A DNA stretch of 64,000 nt from Armillaria gallica (lineage: Eukaryota; Basidiomycota; Agaricomycetes; Agaricales; Physalacriaceae): positions 3,410,001 to 3,474,000 of the forward strand of contig JBANDB010000006.1 of NCBI GenBank assembly GCA_037576215.1, read 5' to 3'. Within the stretch, counting starts at the first letter, position 1, and each line of letters starts with the position of its first letter. Below are positions 46,632-59,175 of this stretch, one piece after another. A program made the position numbers and the translations under genes. Under the pieces are notes generated by a model. The model was not told the origin of the DNA. It searched no databases and saw nothing but the letters and a program-made list of their open reading frames with translations.

Positions 46632-47048
46632 TGTAAGACCTGAACTGCAATCAAGGGTAACAAGTCAGCTGTATCGTGTTCGTACAGTCACCGCTTGATC
46701 CTGTGATGATTGCCGCCCAAGGCGAACTTAGATAGCGCTTAGCGAGAAAGGAATGTGTTTTCGGTATGAATGAACGTTAGCTCAAAGCTAAGGAATATAC
46801 AGCTTTGAGTACTCTACTTTTATACTAAAGTGAGGGTCTGTAATGAGTGCTAGGATGAGGGTACCGTGTTAGAAAGTGAATAAGCCGAATACACGGTGCC
46901 TGAGAATATGGCGACATCTTACTCCACCTGTGGAGTGTGATGATGTGAAGATTTACGAAGGCTCCGTGGAGTCACGGATCTAAAGATAAGATAAGGGGTA
47001 AGTGGTCACGATAAGATAAGATAAGAAAGAAATGAATAAATCGTAACA
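46632..47048 (-). repeat. Gypsy-1 5' LTR (promoter LTR)
   Basis: 417 bp. TATAAAAG on the minus strand at 46824-46817. The presumed transcript start lies about 35 nt downstream at AGCTTTGAGCTAA (46789-46777). Confidence 0.92.
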
Positions 47049-47142
47049 GTTTCTATCACCTGGTGCTGCCACACTATATGTAACCATATAATAAATAATT
47101 GCAATTGGGTACAAAAGGTTATCAGAATGTGGGTATTCACAA

Positions 47143-48997
47143 TCAAGCAAGAATACTACGAGACTCTGCAGACACACCTAGTTCTTTTAGCCTCCTTATT
47201 TCATTCGAGTCAGTCATTTTGAACACAGACACTTTCTCAAACATCTTGCTGGGCAGTCGTCACCCAACAACCCAATATTGCAGCAGATATATTCTGTCCA
47301 ACTGTCTGAATGGATTGCTGCCAAGCAGTGTGTATGTGTCTTTGGGTATCAGGTACTGGTGGCTGGCAAGGATCTTGAATGTATGCACTGTCCCATCCAC
47401 ATCTTCAACAACCAACTCTCCACATCGATCAATCCCTTCTTCACCTCCCACCGCCAATCCGCACACAAACCCACTTTCAATGTTGAACCCTTCACACCAG
47501 TCATCATCATCCCTTCGAACACGGTCAATCCAGTCATTATCATTGGGCAGAGGCTTGGTCATGACCTGCTCCCATGATGGTCTCCATTTCTTGCATCCAG
47601 TTCCAGGTTCAGGATAGGTGAAGAACAATACACTCCGAGCAACTGATAGCATCTCATTTATAAGTGCTGTCCATGCATCCTCCAGAGATTGGCTCTCATA
47701 ATATGCCAGTATTGAGCGTGTCCACAGAGTAAATGCTAGTCCGGCAACTTTGTCTACAGGGTTGGTTGATATCCGATCCTGCATTGCAGATAGCGCACAA
47801 TACACACTGCCAAATGGAATCCCTGCAGCTTTGAGCTGCTTGTGAAATTTCATTAATATCTCATCCTTGTAGTTTCCCACCTCATCTATTGGCTTGGTGT
47901 GCATTGGTCCATCTGGTGTATCCCCAGCAATTATCCTCTCAAAGCTGACCTCCTGCACTGTCCATGCACGCCTGAACCAACACCGGTCACTCTCCAAGTC
48001 ACCCTCCTTCAAACTCAAAGGCAGACCCAGCCCACTCAAATAGCACACCACATGTGCACAATCATATATCACTCCGATGGTAGGAACATCCAGTTTCCAC
48101 TCTTCCACTCGCAGATCCTCCCTCAGCCCTCCTCTCTGTCTCAAGCAGAGAACATCCAACCATGTGTATTCCACTCCCAGGTTCAGCATCTCAATCCTGA
48201 TGAGGTCAAGGTTGGCACCTTTCGAGATGGGCACAGGCCATTCATATCCATTGATGAGGGTCCACACATCGATGAGATCCTCCTTATCCACCCAAGCATG
48301 TGATATTGGTCATGCCTCTTTGACTTTGTGACGGAAGGCATCGAATTCCGCCCTGCAGGTCCACCATGGGACCACACAATTACTGTACAGATCCCAGACT
48401 CGTCGAGGAGGCATGCTCGGTTTGACGATCCGGTTACCACTGAGCGCGTTTCTTCGCTGATTTATGTCCTCTGCTTCACGTTTCTGTAGCTCCATTTGAA
48501 TGTCAGTCACTCCGCTGTCGCACCATGCCGAGCGCAGACGGCCATGTGCAGTTCCAAAGTCATAGTTCTGTACAATGAAGTCTTTGAGAATGAAGGAGAG
48601 GGATGGGGTATCCAATGTGTATGAGGTTCCAAGTGTGGTGCTGAGTAATTCCAAGAGGCCCTGAATGCCAAGGCTAGAGCAGGGAGTGTTGGCAAGGGAG
48701 GATGATATTACAGGCTTTCTGCCAGTGTATGCCCGTTGCTTTGGGACCTTTACGGATTCTTCCGTTTGCCCGGTTTCTGTCTGGGAGGAGATCGTGACTT
48801 CGGGTAGAAGCAGAAGAGGTGCATCGGTGTCGCTGCTATCGGTATAGCTGCTATCGGTGTCACTGGTCTCGCTACTATCGGAGTTGCGATCAGCCTGCAG
48901 ATCCTGAAATCTGTTATGCATTGTCGTCCATTCGATCTTCTACATGATTACTCACCTCTTCCAGTGATTGGGGGAGCATGTTATGGAACCCGGACAT
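47143..48997 (-). pseudogene. HET2-C: HET-domain gene with two nonsense codons
   Basis: Layout is the same as HET2-A and HET2-B: exon 1 48997-48956, intron 48955-48904 (52 nt), exon 2 48903-47143. In-frame TGA codons occur at 48312-48310, directly before PISHAW, and at 47262-47260, after QYWVVG. In copies A and/or B the same positions are Arg (CGA or CGT). There is no frameshift. The segment before the HET core, and several short patches inside it, differ strongly from A and B although the flanks are nearly identical. Confidence 0.9.
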
Positions 48998-49639
48998 CCA
49001 CTTGTTTACAGCAATTTTGGTTTTTCAGCTTGAATTAGGACAGATAACGGCAATGATCAACGCTTGACAAATTTCCAGTAGGACCTAGCGTTGTATAGAA
49101 ACCTGCGATGTCGAGCTGTTGAGGTTCAAGGCGTGGTTGCATCAAGCCGCCAGCATCATGTTCTTCACGTTGTATTACGTAAGACGCAGAAAACGCCGAC
49201 CGCGATGGGGTGCTGTATAATATCGATTTATATCAGCGGTAACCAACAGTTACAAGGATGTTCGGGAAATTAAGTAAGTGAACGTCGAACGTAGATAAGA
49301 AATCGTGGAGAACTGTGCATTTTCAAGTGAACAGATTACCGACAACAGCCCTTTGTTCAATATTTCCGCAATCAGTGTCGGTAGGAGGGGAATAGGCAAC
49401 TATAGCTGGATTGTTATTTAAACAAACCCGTCACCTTTACAGAAATTATTCCAATGAGAACAAGGATTTACTAAAACTGCGCGTCAATAATTCGACTTCA
49501 CAGCTTGGCCCCTCCTGAGGGACTACGGTCGGAAAGCAATGTCCTGGAGATCCATCAGGGGAACAACGGTGGTATTATCAGTCATCAACAGCACTTCCTG
49601 CGGATAATTCTGAAAAGCCTTCGAGTGCGGTCAAAGCAC
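48998..49639. other. HET2-C upstream region
   Basis: It is nearly identical to 62033-62690, including a short frame at 49091-49273. No gene is supported. Confidence 0.5.
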
Positions 49640-50040
49640 CCAACTCTTCTTTGAGCTAGGGAGAGTGGTCATGAAGGACGTTGAGAACATGAGGTTGTTG
49701 GAGACGCCGACTCGGATGGTTTTGGGAGGATTACGGGATATGTGAGGAGTGGTGTAATGGACGCATGCCGCCAATGTCAACGTCGTAGTATACGCTTCCG
49801 TAATGGTGCAAAACAAAATCATGTCTGCGCCCTGTATTATAAAACGATATCCATCGTAGGTCCATCGAAGCCAAGGATAGTATCCGTCGATAAATGTTAG
49901 AGAGGATTCATCTGTTCAGAGGATGTATTCATCAGTTGACAGTGGTGGTATCAGTAAGATAGACGTACTTGTCTGGTATTAGGTTCCGGCACCGATCTCC
50001 ATCTTTCTGACTTGGCCGTCTGGTGAAGCTGCCTCGGTGT
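49640..50040 (-). pseudogene. GT32 relic at C/B junction
   Basis: The minus strand near 49850-49790 gives DGYRFIIQ and, after a shift, a YGSVYYDVDIG-like stretch with the DXD. 50040-49990 keeps HQTAKSERWRSV, with the Trp that is a stop in the copy at 12970. Frameshifts separate the pieces. Confidence 0.65.
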
Positions 50041-53007
50041 CCGTTCTACCCTGCCTTAGCGGTCAAGTGGCGCAGTTCTGCGAATTCCGTAGCTGCTGTC
50101 AAGCAGGCCTCAACTCGATGTGCGCCTAGCGACCAACCCTCCCCTCCACCGGCTCCCATCGATGTACGCGTAAACGCTGCGGCCCTCTCTGAAAGCTTGT
50201 CAGCACAAGATGCTTCGCCACACGAATTCACCCACCTAGCCAATCTAATATTTGAACGAACCCCAACACCGAACACGACACTATCCATTCCTGACCCATC
50301 TCCATCTCCATCTCCGTCCCCGTCCCCGCATCACCACATTCCCTTCCCTTTCCCAGCGCCATCTCTCATCTCATCTCGGCGTCACTCCCTGTTTGCAACA
50401 TCGACTGTCGTCATCAGCGTCTACGGTGGAGGCATCGAGTCTCGGATGACTGCGAAATCGTCTCTGAGTCCTAGGGAAGAACGGCGGGTGTCGTCAAATA
50501 GAGGGAATCCTTCACGGACGCAGGGAGGATGGCCGGTGTCATGAATTGGAGGAGATGGCGTTCCGGATGTGAACATTTCGAACGAGATCCATCCTTGTGA
50601 GTTTGGATGCGGATGCGGAGTGCGGGCGCGGGTGATCTGCTTAGCCAGCACGCCGTCAGAGGAGAGATGGAAAGCTTTTGAAAGACAACGTACCATTTAT
50701 GTACCAAAGAAAATACTACTGAGCTTCATGTATACCCTCGAACAGATACCCCGTTCCAACAGAAAACAGACGTGAGCTGTCGTACCAGTCAGTTGGCAGG
50801 TTTACGCGTGAAGAATGGTACAGAACCTACCATTCTACCTCGAGGGCTCCAGCCGAGAGAATAAAATAGTTCGGCGCCCAACTTAGAGCCAAGACGGACC
50901 AAAATCAAAGAAGCCTTAGCGTAAAAGAACGATGAGAACATCGAAAGGAAAGAGCCAAGCGCAGTACTTACCATGCCAAAAGCGGCCGATGGCGTAGGAG
51001 GTCCAGGGCAGGGCAGGCGATTCGTAGAACGTGTCTACAGCCGTGACGTTAGTCACACAGTCAACGAACTCTGCACGGCCGGCGTCGACAAGTGGACGAG
51101 GAGTCGAAGGGAAGAAGAGGAGACGAGGGGAGAGAGAATGAACCGGAGCCGCAAGTCCCATTACCAAAACGGGATGGAAATCAATGAGACCCTGAACTTG
51201 AATCCCTCTCTACTTTCGAACGAGGAGTGCGTAGGTCGCACGCTTGAATTATCTCTAGACGTGCCACTGATTATTTGCTTCTTTCAACCTGCAGACTGCG
51301 AGCCAAGAGGTCTCTCGGAGGAACACTTCGAGATACGAGATACTGGGTCATGCTAAAATAGCGCCTGAGAGGACGTGTGCCGATGTTGGGAATTATTTCG
51401 ATTGAAGCTGCATTTCATTTTCATGGACCAAGAGAACGAGAACTGCAGTCAGTAACTCAGTTCTGTTTACTTTCACTGAGAGGCTCTACAGCCGTGTTCT
51501 CAATATCACGTCGCTCAACTCTTACGGTTTCTCCCTATATCCCATACCATCTTACTATATCTCCTGGATAGAGTCCATCCCCAAGACTCCATCACCTAAT
51601 TCTCACATGGCCTTCATCATAAGGGTCTCCGCCTCCACTTGACCAGAGCTGGAATCACTCATCGCCGCCATCCAGTCTCTTTGAATCAATGTCGGGGGCC
51701 GTCGCCCTGGTACTGGCTCCAGGATCGCCGTCGAGCTCACCACAAGTTGCCCAAACATTCCCGGGTCCCCACCGAAAGCATACATATTCGATGACCTCAG
51801 TGAGCTGCTGAACGGACTCGAGATGGAGAATCGTCGAGACCCTACGCTAACCATCGGCCGAGAGCTCCCTCTGTACGTGTATCAACAGCAGGCGTGCTGA
51901 ACTGGCCGACTTCTCTACCGCTACGATGGGCGCGGGGAGGCGTGGATGAAGAAATGCAGCCCATTTGCATTTTTGACATGCACGAATACGCTGGGGAACT
52001 CTTTGTTGTACCCTTGCAGTCGCTGGTCTTTTTGAATGTCTTTTTCAAAAGTGTCTCTCCCCCTCTTGCGTGTAGTGTCCTTCCGCTCACCCATTCGGCC
52101 GAATTGCATGGAACAAGGCATATTTTCTTCATTTCTAGTGCTATGTAATCCCCTAATTTGATGGTTTCTGCGCTTCCCAAAGTCTGTATTCATATGATCC
52201 CGCCTTTCACGCCTAAACCTTGCAAGGGCCAACCTCACCACACCGTCTTAGCCCTATCTTCCTGCAATGCCCGTGCATATATCCCCCCACTCGCTACACG
52301 TCAATCGGCGTAATTACCACCCACTGCAATATTATCGTACAAGCACGACTACATATGTCGTCTTTCAGGGCGGCCATCATCCGGGAGTTCAATGACAATG
52401 GTAGCTGCGACGACGGCGCGATGGGTTATAGGGCTGGCTTTCGCGAATAAAGACCAGTGCTGGGTATAGATCTCGTTGAAGGTTTTCTTTCCGTAATTTG
52501 CGTCCTTCTTTCTGATCAAGCATTCCTTTAGATTCTTGCCTTCCATTTGATTGTGAACGCAGTTTCAGAGCTACAGGTTTATCCTATATACGTCTACTTG
52601 TAAAGACCGGAATACATATGGAGTATGCTAGGTGTACTTGACACTAAATATAGATATACATGTCGAATTCTGAGCAATATCCATCCTTCAAGGATTGACG
52701 CACCAAAATTCTGACTGTCCTTCCGGTTTCCCTTTCAAATTCTCTCTCGCAGTTTCAATGGCGAGCTCATAATCACCCATCCTGGAGGGTCAATTTGCCG
52801 TTATCCTCGTCCTGGGACTTTGGGTTGGGTAGTCTTTTTGCTCAGACCCAGTCCCTTGCTCTCCTCCTCCTAACTCCACCGGCGATAACCCTACAGTCCT
52901 TCATGGACATCAACCCGTCTCGAAGCATTAACAACGGCAAACAGAGAATGCAAGATGAAAGGCCGACGGAGAACACCACACCTGCACTCCGTTACCGTAT
53001 ATTATGC
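50041..53007. other. Unit sequence upstream of HET1-B 3' end
   Basis: It contains the GT32 upstream block (with a CCATCT/CCGTCC microsatellite at 50297-50329), a 51420-51780 stretch missing from copy A, and the block matching 1570-2766. A minus-strand frame at 51854-51603 (83 codons, containing MYAFGGDPGMFGQLVVSS) looks coding-like but has no partner in copy A and no family I recognise. Confidence 0.45.
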
Positions 53008-56000
53008 CTATCGAAGGAAAATCTGCCTTCTCATCTGCGTTCCACATCCCATGGGCACAGACGGATCCCGATCAGTCGACAAGTTCGTGAGTGACGCGGA
53101 AGCACCGTAATCGCAAACTAATGGAGTACTCTCGTCTTGAGCCCATACACTTGAAATTGACTCGCGGTGGATGGAAACCACAGCACAATTTGTTGCCGCA
53201 CCAGACTGAGAAGGAAGTGTAGATGAATGAAGGAGGATCGCATTTACACACAGCCCCAGAGGAGGGTCATCGTCAAGGACCACTGTGTAAGCTGAAGCAT
53301 TGGAATCTTCAGATACTCGGAAGATGACGCCGTTGTGCTCGTGATCCAGCTGAAGTTCCTCGAAGGAGATTAACGTGTACTCTCCCTCAAGACCAGCGGC
53401 AGTGCACAGGACATCAGAATCGACCTCCAGGGTCCCAATAGACGCAATACTTCGTGGAGCCCATCTGAAGCCCTCAAACGTGAGCTTGGGGGCAGATGTA
53501 AAGGGAAGACCACGAGGGACCTTGCGGACGAGCAGGAGAAAGGCCCTCATGCGATCATCCGCCGACCGGTAATCGTACAGTTCTCCCGGATCAAGCCCAA
53601 GGAGGCCAGATATCGCGACGGTCTCGTCCTCCGCCTTGCTGGTTGCCCGACCCTCCAAATAGCCAAGTATCTGTCCCAAGGTGTGGATCGAGTCGTCTGT
53701 CGCCGGCTGCATGAGGAATGCCACTGATTCAGCGACACCCCTCAAGGATGGCGGGGTGATGGTGAGGCCTGGGAAGCTCGAGATGCGGAACCCTTCATCA
53801 ATGATACCACCCAGGAAGGACGACGCCTCGACCTGCTCATCTGAGATCTGGAAGACAAGCCTCCGGGCAAGCATACCTTCCTGCAGCGTCCACAGCCGTT
53901 GCATCCACCCTGACATCTTGATACGGAACAGCTTTTCCGTGGCGTGCATCGAAGGTGGGCATGCACTGATACCCGCATCAATGACTAGTACCGTATGTGC
54001 CTGCCTGTATGTCCGTGCCATCATCCTGATGGCCTTCTTCCTTAACTTGCGCAGCTCGGGGACGCAGAGCGCGTCCATCCAGAACGCCCCGCCTGGGATG
54101 AGTCGCGACGTAAGGCTCGCGATCCTTGCTACTTGACAGACAGGCAGTCCCTTCTCAGTGGTGCTGCCCAAACCGTCGGCCCAGACGTGTGAGATCGCGA
54201 TATAAGGGCCAGACGACGCTCTGTGTACGGTAATTCCTGATTCGTTAACCAATATGACAGGGATCTCATCCTTCTCCAGGAAATCCATGACACGGTCGCT
54301 AGACGGGATGAGATATCGGCAATTCCCATCGCAGGTGGCGGAGTGCCGGTTCTTGTATGTCCCACCATCAACGTTGTAGAACCCGCAAATGTCGGGAGTA
54401 CAACCACGGTGCTCGTCAGGATGCTCCCGTACGGGCGGGTCACATGTCGTGGCGTAGGCGAGTAAGGAGAGTGTTCGAGGCACGATTTTGTGTACGGAGA
54501 AAGGACACCAGCCCATATCGATGAGCATCTCGATGTAGGTGTCGGCGAGAATGCTCTTCGTGAATGTACCCAGAGATGGCTCCCCCAGGATGCCTGCCAG
54601 GTAGGCGCAATCCGATAGTGTCTCCAGAATCGTCCCGGTGACGCAGAGGATGTGATCTGCTTCCCCCTGGGGAATTCCACCGCGCTGCAAAGTCTTGCGC
54701 TGCGCGAGACATTCCTCCGCAAGACCATTGTTTGCCCGAGAGAGAGCGTTCTGGATGCGAATGGACCACGTTTCTGCTGACTGCTGATCCTTCTGCTTGA
54801 CCGCGAGGAAACGAATAAGCCAGTCAAAGACGAGTATTGACATCATGTCGCTTGTCAATACTTTCCGCTTGTTCCCGCCACTGGAAAGCAGAAAATCTTC
54901 TGGGATGCGGATGTTAAGGACAGCCTCTAGCAGACCGAACGACATGGCACTTTGCCAGAGCGCTGCATCGTCTCTCTTGCTAGCTCCACGTTTGCGTCTG
55001 AGCTTGGTGTAACCGCCGAGCGTGTCGCATAGATGATGCCCGTCATGGCTGCATTCAAGCCACGCCATGGAAGGGAAAAAGACATATTCTCTGTGCAAGT
55101 GTTTGTCCAGCGGGTCATTGAGAGTGCGAGACGAAACGTCGACAGCGCACTCGCCTGTAAGGCCTAACCCCAGAAATATGAAGCCAGTTGAGCACGTAAT
55201 ATTCGGCTGTACTCACCAACTAGCGACATATCAGGTTGTTCCATGCGCGCCGCTGACGACCATGGCATAGGAGACCAAACAGCCGTCCATCGAAATTTGC
55301 GCTCTTCTTCCCAGCATTCATTTAGGATGCTGAGGAAGCGGGCGGTGTTTGTCTCGGAAAGCGGAGATTCTCCGTCAACAGGCAACGAAGAGCAGGTTGT
55401 AGCGACAAAATCGAACACATCAGGTTCATATCCCTCGTAGCCTAACACCTGCATTCTGTAAAGAGCGCTCTCTGCGTGTTCGACCAGGATGTCCAGTAGT
55501 TCTGAGAAGGAGGTACCGTAGTCTGTCACGGGTTCGCTTGCAGAAGAGGCCAATGATGCCGACTGAGAAGTGAAGAATTCCTGAGCTGCGGCGTACAAGA
55601 GTTTCCAGCCCTCCCATCGACCATTGAATGATACATCGGATTGGTTGAGGGTAGACTGACTTGCAGCCTTTTGGACGACTGATACCATAAAGACCTTAGA
55701 CGTCCTCACGGTTGTGTATAACACGAAACAAACCCAAAGCTCACCTCTGCTTCATGCCAGTTGGTTCTGACCGAGGAAGACGGCACGTCCACAGCCCCTG
55801 GACCTGATGCTAGCGGGACGACTTCGTGGGAAGTCATCGAATAAGTAGATGGAATGAATTTTCTAATCAAGCTGCGTAGCACCTGCACGAGTCGAAAACA
55901 GGCCATGAACGACTTGGACGAAAGACCTGGAGTTAATGCATCGTGGATCACTGCGAGGCTCCGAATCGTTCGTAGACAAACAAGAAGATTGATAGAGCAT

Positions 56001-56008
56001 GTACCCAC
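53008..56008 (-). CDS. HET1-B: large HET-domain protein, three exons, intact
   Basis: Exons on the minus strand: about 56008-55745 (5' end unresolved; the first open codon is not ATG), 55694-55217 and 55154-53008. Introns are 50 nt (55695-55744, GTGAGC...CTAAG) and 62 nt (55155-55216, GTGAGT...TTACAG), and both join in phase. The product is about 960 residues. The HET domain starts near residue 565: AISHVWADGLG, then WMDALCVPELRKLRKKAIRMM and RLWTLQE. The ~560-residue N-terminal part is helical in appearance and includes a Cys/His-rich patch (CDPPVREHPDEHRGC ... CGFYN ... CDGNC). The C-terminal ~250 residues have no known domain. Its role is inferred as incompatibility or immune signalling. 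It shares strand and cassette with HET2-B, about 4.2 kb away. Confidence 0.83.
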
Positions 56009-58504
56009 GTGGCACGCGTTCGGTCTGGGCTTACAACTATCGACAAACTATCGAGTACTTTACTTTGTAATGATATAGTAAAATAATACACACTTTTTCA
56101 ATTGATATTAGTCTGCTGTTCATCTTGAAATGGAAGAGACCTAACTAGTACGAGCTTTATTGTCCCGTTCGCGTCACCGTCCGCAAGAGATATTCTTCAA
56201 TCATACGGTGCCTGATCAGTCAAGCATCTGGTCAGATCGTTAACTATCCATTAATTCCTGTGAACACCAGAGCATACCTTTTAGTGAAGAAGCAGGAATA
56301 TATATCTTTACTCTCCTTTTCTGCATCCTTCCTCCCTTTTCTCCGGCCCTCAATTTGAGGTGACGAATTCCGTTCAGCACCGCCACAGGGTATCAATTTC
56401 CGATGAGGGAAGGAGGGAGGATGGGCCACGGGAGGAGAGACCCATCCACGCTCTGTGCCTTCTATCCGTCAACACGCGCACCCCTCCTCATCTCACCTTG
56501 CGACCGAGGAAACTTTCCTGATGCGGGTCGAGAAGGGTAGATCGACTTCCATTGCGTGGAAGAATCCTCAAATTTCAATCGAGCTTCATGGAAAGGAAGG
56601 AGACTAGTCTGCTCATCTAAGCAATTCTTCAACGGTCTAAACAAGGAATGAGCTTACCTGCGAGGGAAAGAACGTCTGCCCAGACAATGGAGAACTTGAA
56701 GCCCAGCGCTGCACCGCTTGATTTGTCATTGAACGACATCAAAACGACTTGATGACTGAAGAGTTCGCCTCAGAGAGGCGCGCCGTATTTGACAGACCTT
56801 ACGCTATCCCGGTTAGGATTACTACTGACCCTCTCGACGACGTTGTGCACCCTCAAGTATGTGCCTAGTACGGTCGTCCGTCATTCTCCGAGGATTCCTC
56901 ATGGTACGATGGAGAATCGTCGGGAAAAGCGAAGCGGGAACCATGACGAGGAGCTAGGGATCCGTCTAATCCTCGAACAGCCAGGGAGACACGCCGTCTT
57001 CGACAGACCATTACCACGGACCCCGTAATGCATCCTCACGTACAGCAGACAACGAGCCGGAGACGACGAAGTACTTGGGGAATTTCATCCAAGGTGATCA
57101 TACCACCTCCTCGCTGAATGAGAGGGACCCAACAAGACTCCCTTCCTGCGGGAACACAGTTTGATTGTGCGCAGCCGTGATGACGGACTTCTGCCGGGGA
57201 TGCGTCCACTCTGTTTCCATCGTCATTCTACTAGCGGTACCGACGTCTTCGTTAGCTTTATTCCGGCGATCACTCAAGGAAAGTGGACTGATAGAATTAT
57301 TGGTAGCCGACATTTCCATTCGAGGCGGGATTTCACGAGCGACAGCTTGGCGATGGGAGAGGAACCTGGAAGCAGAGAACTGGGGCCAATGTTGAAGCTC
57401 GCAGCGGCACCGTCCTCGGTTTTGCGGATAGTCGAGTTGTACAGAGGCATTCAATTTCGTGGTATTTCTGAATCCCTGGGGATTTAAATGATCTCGCGGA
57501 ATAGGGATGAATTCTGCAGAAACGCATAAGAAAGAAAAGGAGGACGAGGAGAAGATGCCATACCGTCCGTCCCATCCACAAACCCCCGTGGATCGCGACA
57601 GCCCCTTTTCCTGGATGGCTACTTATAACGCCTGTATATATATCAGCAGGTTGGGGTACACACCGAAAAACATTTACTAGTGGCCTAATTCCCGTGCCCG
57701 TCCGTGGAAAGGATGGGACCGCTGCTTTCTTGCTTCCCTATCGCAGCGTGAACTCGAAGACGGTGGGGACTAAATATCGGCCTGAGAAACTGTAAGAACC
57801 CGTTCCAGGGCAATAGAGCTACTGTCATACCTCTGTCGATTCGACAAAATTCGGGGCGCAAGCGGAGCTGATCGAGAGCCTGGTGCGCTGACGTTCGGCG
57901 GCAAGGGCACCAAAAAAATGGTTTATTAAGGAATCCACGTCCATCAAGTATTGGCGTACGGGAACGGGCGATTCAGATAGAGTTGATTCCTTGCAGCTCC
58001 TGGATGCAAAGCCATACATGGAGCCTATCATCTCGAACTTGTCTACATCCCTTGGTGTAAATTATACTTCCAACGAGACAGAAAGCGACGTAAGTTTGTT
58101 CCCCACTCCTGTATACCGGGTAATTCGTCGTTGTGGCCTTTCCAGAGGATATAGGACGATATGTACGCGTCGACGTTGATGCGTCCGGAACTGTCTCCAG
58201 AATAAATTCGCTCGTTGTCCAGGAAGATGAAGAGGATAGTCGCACCAGAAGAACGAGACAGGATATAGCGTGGTGGTAGCAGTAAAGGTTCGGACGTTTT
58301 TACCGATCTTGCCGATTTCACCTTACTAACCACCGTCAATATTTCTCGATGTTTCACAGTTCCCGAAATCTAGTTCTATCCTCGACGAGGAACGCTATGC
58401 TAATACAACGCTGGACTGGTATGTACAATTGATGCTGCATTAATTTTCCACTAAGACTGAATTCAGGTAGTCGAGGGTAGCAAGGAGCTATTGATATGGC
58501 ACAT
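56009..58504. other. HET1 upstream block
   Basis: It is nearly identical to 5771-8280 and so includes the HET1-B promoter. A 79-codon frame at 56789-57028 has the same translation as 6546-6785, but the surrounding non-coding DNA is equally conserved, so this is not evidence for a gene. Confidence 0.5.
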
Positions 58505-59175
58505 GAATTCCAGTGAAGATTGCCGCTCACGGGCGGGGCGGAGCATCCATATCCGCTAGTTAACTTACAGGAATCCTACTTAAGGCGTACTCGGCATTCC
58601 GGCTGCCCACGCACACACGCTGTCTCCATCCACGACATCATACTCCCCGCAGCGATATCTGCACCAAACACGTCGTCTCGCTACCAACGGTTGGACGTCT
58701 TGCCTCTCTGTGTCAATGCAGGAAAAGGTCGTTCCCGTGCGAGGCCCTATGACTGCACAGTGCGCGGGAACGGGGTGCTACCGAGGACTACCTCACCCAA
58801 CAACCGCCTGACCCTGCGATACTCGGCGAGAAACCGCACGCAGAGTTTATGTGGCATCAAGATGGGCACCTCGTCCTTCTTTGATGCTGTGGGATATGCT
58901 GACAACGAATTTCGAGTGTCGGCGTACCTTGTTGGGGCACTGGCAGTGCATTTCGGGAAATGGTGGGAGGATGATGGCTACTTTGACGTCGAAGGATGCG
59001 TGACCGTAGGCCCTCAAAATTGTCGGGCGGATCGGAGGGAAGGGAGTGGATTGTGGCGGGCTACTCGGGTGAAGGAATAGTCCAAGCGTGGATGAGCATA
59101 AAGAGTTGGCATATATGGCGTCAAGCAAAGATGTTCATTGACTCCCCGCCCATTTCGCAAAGGTGGGGAAAGGCA
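58505..59175 (+). pseudogene. DAO-family oxidoreductase relic, copy B
   Basis: Fragments match copy A (8280-9010), with a deletion of about 30 bases near 58778 and another near 58988. The C-terminal FAD motif reads YSGEGIVQAWM near 59062. Confidence 0.65.

Larger units (their letters stand above)
38075..47048 (-). mobile_element. Gypsy-1: decayed Ty3/gypsy chromovirus with self-priming PBS
   Basis: The LTRs are 433 bp (38075-38507) and 417 bp (46632-47048), with TG...CA ends and clear divergence including indels, so this element is much older than Gypsy-2. The minus-strand order is gag, zinc knuckle, protease, RT, RNase H, integrase, chromodomain. A polypurine tract (AAGGGGGGGG on the minus strand, 38511-38522) precedes the 3' LTR. 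The coding region is broken by stops and frameshifts, and the protease and integrase active sites carry replacements. There is no clean target duplication. It sits between the two halves of unit C. Confidence 0.93.
47049..49867. repeat. Duplication unit copy C, right part
   Basis: It is collinear with 60090-62945 at an offset of about 13035 bp. Together with 49868-51000 against 62945-64000, this shows that copies C and B are direct tandem repeats. Confidence 0.88.

Noticed and set aside
53008..56008. HET1 as an NLR (HET plus NACHT plus WD repeats)
   Set aside because: No P-loop GxxxxGK[ST] and no WD-repeat pattern are visible in any exon.
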